Translations under genes and position numbers: made by a program
Part shown: positions 50,035 through 64,000 of the stretch, piece by piece
Position numbering within the stretch: the first letter of the stretch is position 1
Layout: each line of letters starts with the position of its first letter
The notes under the pieces: generated by a model
Told to the model about the DNA's origin: nothing
What the model saw: only the letters and a program-made list of their open reading frames with translations
Database searches by the model: none
Assembly (NCBI RefSeq): GCF_010389155.1
Contig: NC_057763.1
Location: 31,602,645 to 31,666,644, forward strand
Direction: 5' to 3'
Length of the DNA: 64,000 nt
Origin: Erigeron canadensis
Lineage: Eukaryota; Streptophyta; Magnoliopsida; Asterales; Asteraceae

Positions 50035-50350
50035 TCTAAGGGGGTGTTTGGCCTAGCTTATATTTTTTGGCTTATGCTTATAAAATATAAGTGGTTTTTG
50101 GCTTTTTTTGCTTTAAGTTTATAAGCTTTTATGTAGTGTTTGAATTATCTTTTGGCTTTTAAAAGAAAAAAGAAAGGAAAAAAGGAAGAAAAACTAAAAA
50201 ACTTTGATTTCTAGCTTATTAAAAAGTGGCTTATAAAAATTAAAAAACATAGCTCAAAAGATCACATAAATACTTAAAATGATTTTTTTCTCAGATAATC
50301 AAAAAAACTAAAAAGTCCCTTAAAAAAAAAACAGATCAAACACCCATTTT
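50035..50350. mobile_element. Harbinger-like MITE
   Basis: Its ends are TAAGGGGGTGTTTGG and, inverted, ATCAAACACCC; the body is rich in GGCTTAT/ATAAGC words that can pair. The TSD is unclear, so the exact borders are approximate. Confidence 0.55.
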
Positions 50351-50733
50351 AGTCCATTTAGGCTTGTAATAAGTTGAGTGAGTGAGGCTGCGATTATTTG
50401 TGTGGCGCTACCCACCTACCTTCCTTTAAAAAAAAAAGAAAATCTGTCATTCCAATTCACGTATAAATAACCACTCTTTGTTTATGTTTTTTCTTCTTCA
50501 TTCCGATATACTCGAAGCATATCACTCACACTCACTCAAACAGAACATAAATCCCACCTACGACACACAAACACACATCATTCCTACTTTTAATTAAGGT
50601 ACTTTTCATTCATCTTGTTCTACATATATATTTAATGTTTAGTTACATATATATTTAAGGTACTGATTATTATCCCTATATATATATATATATATACAGG
50701 CATATATAAAATATATTATATCATAGTGAAGTG

Positions 50734-54385
<3,652 letters not shown>

Positions 54386-56495
54386 TCTTTTCCCCAGAGT
54401 CCCAGAAATGTTATAGCAGGCCTATTTTGATTTTGTATTTTCTTTGTTCTGATATTCCAATTAATAAACTATATAAAGTGTATTTAGTATCTAGATTCTT
54501 AGGATATTACTTTAGTCACTCTATGTGCTTGTAATTCACAACTAAAACCATTTGATCATTTTGTTTTGCAAATTGCATTATACATTGAAATTTATTCTCA
54601 AAGTTGGCAGCTTGAAATTAGGTGGCCTGTTATGCCATCCGTAAAAGCCAGCTTATATTAAAACAATCCTCAACACTTCATCTACGATTTGGATTTGTTT
54701 GGTTGCCTTCCAGTCTCTTAGGTTTCACATTTCATTCCGATGCAATGTGAAACCTTCTTCTGGAAGGCAAATACGCACACACCACACAATTACTCACACA
54801 TTTGTCTGCATAAATGAAATTTGAAGTTATGACTTCTTAGTTTATGACACGTTAAATCTTACATTATGTTGAAACGATCGACTAAATTCAATCGAATGAA
54901 CAGCTTTGCCTGTTTTTATATAGAAAGAAAAGAAAATGGTCTTTTGTGTCGGGTTATACAAATGTTATAAATTAATTAGATAGATGGCAATGTTAGGCTA
55001 GAACAACTTGCAACTAGTGTTTGGTGTGCTTATATGAGGTTTTATTAGTCAGCAAATGTATGTATGTGTAGCAAGTTGGTACTTAAATCTTATCTGTCAA
55101 GTGTTATCATATATTAAAATAGAAATTGTTAGTTGAACTCTTGCTTATGCCAGAAGATAAAATAACTAAAATGAAATGATGATAATGTTAATTGTATTTT
55201 TTAGTTATTAACTTATTATATAATTTCTGAAGTAAGAATCCATCTGTTTAAGTCACTAAAAGTGTATTTTACTTAATTATATATTGAAAACACAAACACG
55301 TTTATATTCCGCATGTTGTCAAACTTCTAATCCACTAAACGTTTCTAACTTATATTTTTCTTCCATGAAATCACAAAGGGAAATATATAGGTATAGCTTT
55401 ATATGCAATATTTACAAAGAAAATGATTAATCTTTATAATACATCTTTCTAAAAATCATCCTAATGTATCCACTTCATGTATAATCCATTAATTCTCTCT
55501 TTTACTCTCATCCTTTGATTGTATTAAATGACATGATCATAATTTCAGGAAGATTTTAAAAGAATGTATTAAAAGGATTAATCATTTTCCATATTTAGAA
55601 ACTGTTTAGTATTTGTAATCACAAAGGGGATGGATAAAATTTATAGAATTTATGTAAATTTTTAGATGAAAGATTTTAATAAGTATTTATCAAAAGTTTC
55701 GAGGAATATTTGCTATTCTACTTCTCCCCTTTGCTCTAAAGTCTAAACGTTTGCCTTTTTATTTTTTCTAAAGTCTAAACGTTTGCTCTAAAGTCTTCTT
55801 TCAAATCATCCTTTACCTTTCATTTCATTTATATATTTTTTCAGTCACTTCAAACTTTACTTTTTCACTTTTCTATCTTCTCATTTTCCCATTAACTCAT
55901 CACTTAACATTTTGACTCACTTTTATTTAATTTAATTTAATAGTTATTTTTCAAGTATAATTAACAAAACATGTATGAAATGAGAAAAGGTATCACCTGC
56001 TCTTAATATTTTGAGAAATTAATGTGCAAGTTGTAAAATACAAATACAAAATTAGTTGATATTACTATTGTATTTATAAATGTAAAAATATAAATTCAAA
56101 ACTAATCATATCAGGTCGGGTCGAGATATCTAGTATTCTATCGGGTATCGAGTTGGTTTGTCAGGTCGTTTTTTTTGTTTTTTTTTTTGCCAACCCTATG
56201 TACAACATCCTTGGCACATCGGGCATTAATAGGTAGAGTAAAGATAAATAGAAAAATAAAGAGAAAAGAAAAGGAAAAAGCCACCTGTGAATGGCATGGG
56301 CTGGTAGGTGGTCCAGCTGTACATCTTCCTTCCCCAAACCTTTCTTGTTTTTTGGGTGTAAATAGCTTTTGCATAGCATTATCATTTTCATTTCATCATC
56401 TGGGAAGTTTTAAAAGTCACTTCATACTTAGAAACTAACACCAAACTTACAAATTCCATCTCATATCTTAATAAGAAACCTGCTAAATACTATTT
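54386..56495. other. intergenic, contains a short hairpin
   Basis: No gene is supported. A small hairpin at 54703-54770 is listed separately. Around 55740-55790 the unit CTAAAGTCTAAACGTTTGC is repeated. Around 56165-56440 overlapping open frames on both strands lie in simple-sequence DNA just before the NOI gene and are most likely promoter and leader. Confidence 0.5.
54703..54770 (+). repeat. short hairpin after the thiolase gene
   Basis: TTGCCTTCCAG..GGTTTCACATT pairs with AATGTGAAACC..CTGGAAGGCAA around a 12-nt loop: two 11-bp stems separated by an internal loop of about 6 nt. It could be a MITE remnant or a small-RNA-type stem. No expression evidence can be given. Confidence 0.6.
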
Positions 56496-57627
56496 ATGGC
56501 GGTATGTCTCTCTACACCTTCATTTTCTTTCTTATTTCTATATTTATCATTTTGCCTTCCATTTCTTCATTTATCTACTTTTAAGCCAATGTGTATGTAG
56601 ATGGCCCTAAAAAATATATCTATTTTTTTGTTTTATATATATAGGGAAAAGACACATACACATAGAGTTGATATCAAAACTTAGCTAAGTTACTTGTGGT
56701 GATAATATTAATATTTGGGGAATGATAATATGTAATTTGCTATCTAGGACATGCATAAATGTGTTGTGCTTTGGATATAACTACATCATATATATATATG
56801 CATAATTATCGCCTTATCGGTGTACTGATTTACGCATGTCTAAACATATTAACTATAGCCTGAGGCCTACTTGGTGTTGGATTCGGACATGTGGAAAATA
56901 GCCCCGCTTTTATTTATTTTCATTAGATTTAATCAAGGAGAACCTAATTTATATGATTAATTGGGCCATCATTTTACAGGCCCAATATATGATACTAATT
57001 TAGTATCATAGTTGATGGGCCTGAGACGGTCCGGTTGGGGTTGAACTTTGAAGAGAGAAAGTATAAATGATATTTGATTTACCATTGACGTATTTCATGG
57101 GCCTAAGAAGGTGTGTTGTCGGCTAATTGATGTTGAAGAGATCAAATTTTGGAAGTAGGCCAGCATCAATTCTAAAACTAGTAGTTCTATCTTTTGATTC
57201 ATGCATGTTTTAGTTTTGTAACCAAGGTCATAACTTGTTGCATATAAAACTGAGAAAAGAAGAAACATATTTAACATTGTTAATTTGAATGTTCAACTTT
57301 AACAGGATAAGGGCCCACCGTTGCCCAAGTTCGGTGATTGGGATGTAAATGACCCTGCATCAGCCGAGGGGTTCACGGTTATTTTTAACAAAGCGAGGAA
57401 TGAGAAAAAGACAGGTGGAGCAGTTCAATCTCCACCTAATAAAGACTCCACGTATAATAAACACGAAACAGCTACTTTTGGAAAGCATCAGTCTGTAAGT
57501 TTTGCATTTTTAGTTGTTAGTACTGGTTTATTGATAAATACATATGATGTTTCATGAGTTTAACAAACAAACAAACAAACAAACAAATGATCTCTTGCAG
57601 AAGAAATGGTTCTGCTGCATTGCATAA
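56496..57627 (+). CDS. NOI/RIN4-like plasma-membrane protein
   Basis: Three coding exons (56496-56501, coding only Met-Ala; 57306-57494; 57601-57627) give 73 residues. The NOI domain is intact: LPKFGDWDVNDPASAEGFT with the PKFGxW core that AvrRpt2-type effector proteases cleave in RIN4, followed by FTVIFNKARNEKK. The C-terminus KKWFCCIA carries the paired cysteines that are acylated to hold NOI proteins on the plasma membrane. Short one-NOI proteins of 65-80 residues are common in plants; they resemble pieces of RIN4, a regulator of immune signalling. The first coding exon of six bases before an 804-bp intron is typical of this family. A (AAAC)n tract sits next to the last acceptor. Confidence 0.9.
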
Positions 57628-58214
57628 AGGCAATAAGAAGTATGCTTTCTTTTTTACTCCAGAGGACTGGAGCTTAAATGAAGCTGTGAAGGGTCATGCT
57701 GGATTGGTCATATGATGATGCGAGTTTTTACAAATAGTACACTCTTCTCGTGTCTTTTTTTTTTCTTCTTGAGTTTTTCCCGTTGTTTAACTTGAGTCGT
57801 TGGTATGATTTTGTGCTTCTTACGCCCACTTTGAACTTCATATATTATTATTAATTTCTGCTTTTGAGTTTGGTCTACAAATCTTCCATTGTTTGTCTGT
57901 TACCGTCTATAATATGCCTGTCCCAAATGTGAAAAGTGGTGTATGTTGATTAAAGCAATAAGTAGACGATCTCGGTTGTTTTTGTGCTTCTGTGGCCTTA
58001 AAGTGATTGCAGAAGTTTATGACATCCTTAGTCATTTTCCATTTCACAAAAATCAAAAGCCTTTTTGGCAGAATTATATTAGACAGATACCAGATGCATT
58101 GCAATAGACTTCTTGTAATTTAATGGGGTGTTTTACTAGGCCATTGAGAAATCTACATTCGGCCTAAATAACACCAAATATAAGTAATGTATATACACTC
58201 CATCTTCTTACACC
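57628..58214. other. convergent gene ends
   Basis: The 3' flanks of the NOI gene (plus) and the p24 gene (minus) face each other here. I see no further gene. Confidence 0.5.
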
Positions 58215-59178
58215 CTAGATGAACCCCATTTTTCGCTCAAACAGACGTTGTAGAAGATAGACCTGCAGGACGCTGGCTCCAATCAGTGCTGCAGACTCGA
58301 TTAGAGCCTTCTGGACTGCTCTCTTACTCATTTTCTGATTTACTGCAACCCAAAACAATGATCAACAGTCATTTATGTATAGATATCAAAAGTAAAATGT
58401 ACTCATTTTGGTAGAACTCAGAGAGCAAATATATTACTAATTGCCTGTCGATCGTTCTCTGCCTCTAACCAATGCTGTTCAAACTGAATGTTGTAAAGTG
58501 CTTCCTCCAATTTTGTTATTTGATCAAACAATGGCTTAAAATGCTCTGCAAAATTTGTTAGGAGAAATCAAAATTGTGCAAAACCAACAGTAAAGGCAAA
58601 TTGTGTATTGGCATACCGTCTTTTACATGTTGATCGTTGGATCCAAAATGGGCAACTTGAACATCAAAGTCAACGGTCTCGTGATATGGAGACCTGTTTA
58701 TGAAGCAAAAATGGTATAAACCTTTCTTTTGAGCCACAAACTCGTGCATCTCGCTAGATTTATCATGTACATTGTACACCTCCTCTCCATCCGGGCCTTT
58801 TATCTGGACATTAAAAGATTTCTTGGTGAATCTTCAATATATTGTTCAACATCATATGTGAACTTTTAATTGATCTAAAATTTATAATCATATTTGAAAG
58901 CTAAATTATTGCACAAACACAACCTCTATGCAACATTTAAGATCACATAAGATTAAATTGATGGAACGAAAGAAATTTACCTCTAGATCAACACCGTCCT
59001 CGGAAAAATGCCATGGCGATTCTGCCTTAATTACAACAAAAGAAACATGAACCGTATCTCCCTCATAATCAACATTATGAGACAAACATTCTTCTCTATC
59101 GATCACAAATCTAATCCCAGCAACGTGAGTTTTTAACAAAGAAATTATAACAACAATCGCTAAAAATGTATGAAACAT
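58215..59178 (-). CDS. p24-beta family cargo receptor (emp24/gp25L/p24), p24beta2-like
   Basis: Four exons on the minus strand (58981-59178, 58617-58803, 58438-58545, 58215-58342) give 206 residues. A signal peptide (1-20) precedes the lumenal GOLD domain (GIRFVIDREEC, YEGDTVHVSFVV) with the conserved cysteine pair Cys31 and Cys99. A helical stretch rich in Glu, Gln and Leu follows (ITKLEEALYNIQFEQHWLEAE-type), then one membrane segment near the C-terminus and the short cytosolic tail QRLFERKMGFI. p24 proteins cycle between ER and Golgi in COPI/COPII vesicles and help package cargo such as GPI-anchored proteins. The sequence agrees best with what I recall of Arabidopsis p24beta2 (At3g07680). 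In this tail Gln stands where I recall Arg in the LLRRLFERK motif. Confidence 0.9.
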
Positions 59179-60678
59179 TATTAACTTCTTGGCATTAAGA
59201 AATTTATATATAATACAAGGCTAAGTATATAGGAATGAATTTGAATTCATGTTATTATAGAAGATTGATGAATAGGTAGTTTATAAAATTATAACTTTTA
59301 TTTCACAAAATGATATTGTGGTAACTTTTTTTATTTTTTTTATTTTTAAAGTTAGTTTCGATTTAGACGTTTTTAATCAGCGATTTGTTGGACCTCCAAC
59401 CCCCTTCTCATGGAAAATACCTTAGAGATGAGAGATCCAAGACTAGAACCCGAGACCTTGGGACAAACTCACCTCCAGGGCCACATAGTAAACGGATAAA
59501 GTTTTCTCTCTTTAGGTGAGCTAGAGAAGGTGAGTTTTTTTCACTCGGATATAACCAAGGTATCATGTGGCCGTTTACAACATCAAGATTGTTATCTAAC
59601 AAGATTTGAACACGAGATGCGTCTTGTAAGGATATATAATTTTACAACTCTAAACAAGGGATCAACATATCTAAGCATTATATATAGTATTCTATTATAA
59701 TTGCTTATATTTGATTTAGTCTAGTTAATTAATATTGTATAATCATGATTTATTTGATTCTAGCTAATGATTAATGAAATAGAATAATCATTTTCTAGCT
59801 CACATCCAAACACCTACTATGACATTTACATAGGTCACCAAAGTATCCCATAAGTCACATGAAAATCAATAAAATATCAAAAATAATCATTTGATGTCAC
59901 TCTAGTTGAATTAGAAAAATTACACAATGCAGCTGCCTTTAAAATGTTATATCTACACTTATAAAAAGATACAATCTTTCTAAACAAATACGAGTACTAA
60001 GAATATCTGTTGGCAGTTGGCAATCCATCTAGTAGAGTAGCAGAGTTCATATTTTAAGAGCATTCACGAGTTTCTTTTGTCATTTGACAATTTTCTACCA
60101 ACTTTTGGCTGGAACCACTATATACAAAAACCAATTGAAGCTTGGAGTAGAATAAAAAAGTTAACTGAATAATCTTTAACATATAACTTAAAGAAAGAAA
60201 GAAAAAAAAATCGATTTGTGTTTAAATTGTGAATTCTGGTTTCCCATTGTATTCTTGCACGGATCCAACTCCCCAAATTTTACCTGATATCGTTAAACAC
60301 TGCATAATGAATCGGAGAGTAATACAAGCCGGACACTAACATTACTTCTATCACCGCCTTCATAAACCTCTTTAGCAACCATGATATATGTATACCTTAC
60401 ACATTGCTTTTGAAAGGCTGGACAGATCAAGATTAGAAACTTGTACAGGAGATGATGAAAGCTAAAACTTGAGGGATCTCATTAATTTAGAGAAAATATA
60501 GCTGAAGCCACAGGAAGTTTTTACTTGTACCCTCAAACTGCTAACTTAACCTTTACACTTTTACTAAGACAAAATTGAAAGGAAAGATTGGTAAACTTCT
60601 AATTTGAGACAACAGAAAAAAGGGTACATCTTTTTACTGCCTACTGCACTAAAAACTGCATATTTACAATTTGCAGAA
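59179..60678. other. intergenic, SINE-like fragments
   Basis: Around 59390-59640 two minus-strand B-box-like words occur (GGGTTCTAGTCTTGG and GTGTTCAAATCTTG), suggesting decayed SINE heads. The remaining sequence, including the promoter of the p24 gene near 59180-59280, shows no gene. Confidence 0.4.
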
Positions 60679-62754
60679 CTAAACTTTTTTTGGTCGATAG
60701 CAGTCCTGTTTCTCCTTCTCCTTCTCCTCCTCCATCCCTAATCTCTGCTGAAGTCCATTTAGATGACTTCGAAATTCCATATATAGACCGTGCAGCCGTT
60801 TAGCAGTCATATATTGTTTTGTTCCTGTCCAGACAACCGTCAACTCGCTCCCTGTATTTTTTTTCTGGGGTTGAAGTGCAAGAGGGTCAAGGATCAATCA
60901 ACAAAATACACCAAAGAAGTAAATGCTTCAAGTGAAATTCAGATGAAGAAGTGCTCCAAGTACTTGAAGGCCTGGTTGCGATTATAGGTGCCCAATGTTA
61001 CTTTAAACTACCAGATAACTCAGATAAGACCCAGTCCCAATTATGGGCCAATTAAGCCATGACAGGCTTGAGTTGCAATTTTTAACTTGATTCGTAAAAC
61101 GACATAAACACAACACGAATGATAAGTGAATTGTTGCAAGTTCTTTGACTTTTTTAGTCTGTTAACTTATTCTAGCATACCAAAATAACAAAAAAGATCT
61201 ATGATCTTCAAATTTACTCACAAACTTCAAACTAGAAATCATATAGTCATATGGTTGTATGGAGGGGGATAGATTTCCTATTTCCAATTTCTATCCATTT
61301 ATTTGAAGTCCTTTAAAAAATGGAAGTGGGACTTAATAAGGACGACCAAACGGAACTCATAACTGTAACTAGAACTTTTAGAACCAAGAGTTGGGGCAGG
61401 GCCCTGGACTGTCTTGATTCATGAACGACTTGTGCATCTCTTACAGAGACACTGATTTGGGAAATACCATGATGAAAAGCAGAGTGATCTTCAAGAGAAT
61501 GAAAATGAACACCTCATAAAAGAATAAAATCCTTTGGGACCATGTGCATGTTCCACTTGTGATTATAGAAACAGTTGAAACTTTTACCTCAAACTTTGGT
61601 TGCAAGCTTCGCAAGTTGATGTCAAAAGTTCCAATCCAAAATGTGTCTTCAGCTATTACCCATGGCCTACAAAAAATAAAAGGACTTGGATAAATTGCTA
61701 GTGACTAATAACCTAGAGCACCACAATATCTGTAACTTGTACTACATAGGGGGAAAAAACAAAAAACAACAAAGGCGATAACTCTGAATTTGTAAAACTG
61801 TGCTTCTTCAAATATTTAAACAAGTCGCACCAGGCTAATGTTGAGCTAACGTTTATAAATATTCAAGAACAGGACGTTTGTCAATTAGCAAGATATCCAC
61901 ATTTTATACATTGATATTGACTCAAAAGCTATCACATCATAAACAACAATAACGCTTACCTTCCAGATAAAGATATAATGAAATGATTTGGGTTGCTAAT
62001 GAACTCATATAATCTCTTAAGCTTTGATCTGCTATCCACCACAACTGCTCCTCTCGCATAAGTTTCCACTGCCAAGCTTGGAAAAACATATGCATGTATT
62101 GCGATTGAAGTTTGTTGGTGTATGAACTCGGTCATCACGTTTGGACACAGATCTTTCTCCAGATTCTCCAGTATTAAGTAGTGATGACAACCGATTTCTT
62201 CAAGTCCTCCCACATCTCTTTCCTGATCAATTAATTCAGACCAGAACCTTCCCTTCCCTGTCAATACAAAGCAAAATATGAATGAGTTCTGAAATCATTT
62301 TTTTAAAAAACCAACGCTATCAAACATTGTTTGGTCCAACTACAAAACCTTCATGGAATCCAACTTGAGAATTCTGTCTTGCACTGCCAAACTCCTATAA
62401 ATTAAATAAAAAAAAAACGGTAATTTAAATATAACTGCCAAAAAATGAACTAATAATTCTACAAAACGAACAGTCATAAATACTAAATCTTGCCTGTGAC
62501 TTGTCTGAAGTTTCATTTGATTTAGACAAAAATGAGCTGCTCTTGGGGATCAGAATAAACTGAGAAAAATCCCCCTTAAGTTTTTCCTTTACAAGTTTTG
62601 TGAAGTCGGCCAGTATAGGATCAACAGCACCATGCCTGATGAGGCATATATCCTGAAGATTAGTTTTAGTAATATTACCCTCTCCGGGACCATGCTTCCA
62701 GAACAGCAAATACTTGCATACACATTTCTCAGGTGAATGTTCTTTGTAACAAAC
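60679..62754 (-). CDS. conserved plant protein of unknown function (C-terminal exons)
   Basis: Five exons on the minus strand (62494-62754, 62349-62394, 61960-62257, 61588-61666, 60679-60864) join in frame into 289 residues ending in a stop; the N-terminal exons are not found and may lie beyond the window. I do not recognise the family. Visible parts are a Cys-rich start (CYKEHSPEKCVCKYLLFWKHG), the segment CLIRHGAVDPILADFTKLVKEKL, and a long conserved block (GRFWSELIDQE, GCHHYLILENLEKDLCP, AYVFPSLAVETYARGAVVVD, YEFISNPNHF, GRPWVI). An alpha-helical end (LHGLYMEFRSHLNGLQQRL) and a highly charged tail EEEKEKEKQD follow. The first intron seen is GC-AG (CAG|GCAAGA at 62493-62488). Agreement of phase across all four junctions supports a real gene. 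The last exon could instead start at 60851, but that would break the frame. Confidence 0.75.
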
Positions 62755-63711
62755 CTATCCAGTACAGATCATAAAAATTACAAAAAGCAAAACAATAAGT
62801 GTGCCCAAAAAACACATTAAAATTTGTGATATCATTTCACCTCTCTACTAATGCACGTACGTGCTCTTAAAAACAGTGAACGTTCAAAAATTGGGGACAT
62901 TAAAGATACAATCACCTAACATGTACTGAAACAGAAATATACCTATTCACTTCCTAAAGCATCCTCCAAATACAGTGAAAATACGGAGTAACATATTAGC
63001 AAATTCATTCTGCTGTTTTGTTCACAATTTTGCATAGCGATGAGTTTAACATGGACGCTGTTCCTATTGTTTAGGCTCTCATTCAACAAAGCTAAAATTA
63101 CTATTAATAATCTGCAGTAAAAAGTTAATAACACCTTACATAATTGGCTAGGAAAATCATAGCCACAAGTTGTTAAGTATCCACAACAACAATGCACAAA
63201 CCAACCAGGGGCGGGGTATTGGAAGTTAGTGTTAAGTATCCATTTCCCATAAATGTATATACGGTAATAAGGCTAAGTGCACCAATACGTATCCAAGTTG
63301 ACACGTTTCATGTTTGGCGATTGTGTGCATCGAACTTTCATATCATCTACTACGTGTTTCATATCTCCAATTTATATATATTTTAGGTATCCACTTACTA
63401 ATTCATCAAGTGACCAATGATTTTGTTGACTTGGGCTTGCCACTGCCATTTCGTCTAAATTAACAACCCACTTTATAATGTCTCTTATATGGCAGCTTAC
63501 AGTTCTATATCATATTTAACCATCATACTTTTAAAACCTGTCTCTTCTTAACCATCGTGTAACCCAAAATCAAGAGGAAAAAAAAAATCTTGCTCAGTTG
63601 TTCATAATGTGGCATAACTTAGCATGTAATTTCGTGATAATGATGTGAGGACTTTCTAAACCTTAATAGATTAGTCAGCTTGACGACCTTTTCCAATATA
63701 AGGGTTACATG
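62755..63711. other. intron or upstream sequence of the unknown gene
   Basis: I find no further coding exon here on the minus strand. Open frames at 62943-63197 and 63192-63386 have no coding character. The motif TACGGAGTA near 62982 recalls a Stowaway end but has no partner. Confidence 0.4.
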
Positions 63712-64000
63712 TGTTGGTGTGATATTGTCATCGGCCACTTAAAGGCCACCGAAAATTAGGAATCAAGGCAGACGGCCCTTGTTATTCAGGCCCAAGCTTG
63801 CTAAGTTTGACTTGGTGATAAAGTTTAGCAAAGGCCAAAGGGAGCCCTAATTGTGCAGCCTATATATACACATCTCTTGTACATTTTTTATTCATCACTC
63901 AACAAAAGAACATCCCAGTTTCCCCTGTGGATTAGGTCACATACATGGACTGAACCGCGTTAAATCTCTCATGTCCTATTTCCTTTTAGAACTTGTTAAC
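63712..64000 (+). mobile_element. partial copia-type LTR at the window edge
   Basis: The sequence from TGTTGGTGTGATATTG has a TATA box (CTATATATACACA near 63861), a start-like TTCATC and the segment GTGGATTAGGTC..GAACCGCGTTAAATC, which matches the R/U5 style of Tork/Tnt1-type copia LTRs. The right end lies beyond the window. No polypurine tract precedes it, so it is more likely a 5' or solo LTR. Confidence 0.65.

Larger units (their letters stand above)
47422..50733. other. intergenic region with several short transposons, and thiolase 5' region
   Basis: The region holds a Stowaway MITE, a SINE and a Harbinger-like element, listed separately, in AT-rich DNA. From about 50500 CT-rich leader-like sequence appears, and a possible 5' UTR intron (about 50600-50700, GT..TATACAG) precedes the thiolase ATG. 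Confidence 0.5.

Noticed and set aside
56138..56438. Frames on both strands before the NOI gene
   Set aside because: They overlap each other, include simple sequence and lie where the promoter and leader of the NOI gene are expected.

Overview
The window is nuclear DNA of a flowering plant: AT-rich, with intron-containing genes separated by nested retrotransposons, SINEs and MITEs. The gene families and an Au-like SINE end point to a eudicot, and the repeats feel asterid, possibly Asteraceae; the taxon is an inference I cannot test. I assembled gene models by eye from splice signals, reading-frame continuity and recalled family sequence.

Layout. 1-9.4 kb: a small secreted proline-rich protein (minus) and a three-exon LRAT/NC-domain gene (plus) with SINEs in front of it and in intron 2. 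9.4-20.7 kb: an old minus-strand Ty1/copia element with 97-98% identical 210-bp LTRs. A long TGTAACA...TGTTACA element (A, TSD TCTAG) sits inside it, and a relative (B, TSD AGAAA) sits inside A. 20.8-29.3 kb: an F-box gene with an early stop, a truncated F-box copy, decayed copies of the proline-rich gene, a copy of the last Nudix exons, and the Nudix hydrolase gene itself (minus). 32-37.1 kb: two more long LTR-like elements (D, truncated; C, complete with TSD AAAAC), C splitting the end of a LINE reverse-transcriptase ORF. 40.7-47 kb: a 17-coding-exon chloroplast ABC1-type kinase close to Arabidopsis ABC1K8/OSA1, with a fold-back MITE in its 5' UTR intron and an 862-bp solo LTR in intron 10. 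50.7-54.4 kb: acetoacetyl-CoA thiolase (12 coding exons). 56.5-57.6 kb: a 73-residue RIN4/NOI protein. 58.2-59.2 kb (minus): a p24-beta cargo receptor. 60.7-62.8 kb (minus): the C-terminal exons of a conserved protein I do not recognise, with one GC-AG intron. The right edge enters a copia-type LTR.

The genes do not form a pathway. They cover acyl-lipid or protease-like chemistry (LRAT), ubiquitin ligase adaptors (F-box), nucleotide-derivative hydrolysis (Nudix), plastid lipid or redox homeostasis (ABC1K8-like), the first step of the mevalonate pathway (thiolase), immunity (NOI) and ER-Golgi transport (p24). The most informative structure is in the repeats: a nested series dated by target-site duplications, a family of long LTRs each carrying a cluster of short GC-rich motifs, and a mosaic segmental duplication that links the 3-9 kb and 22-26 kb regions.
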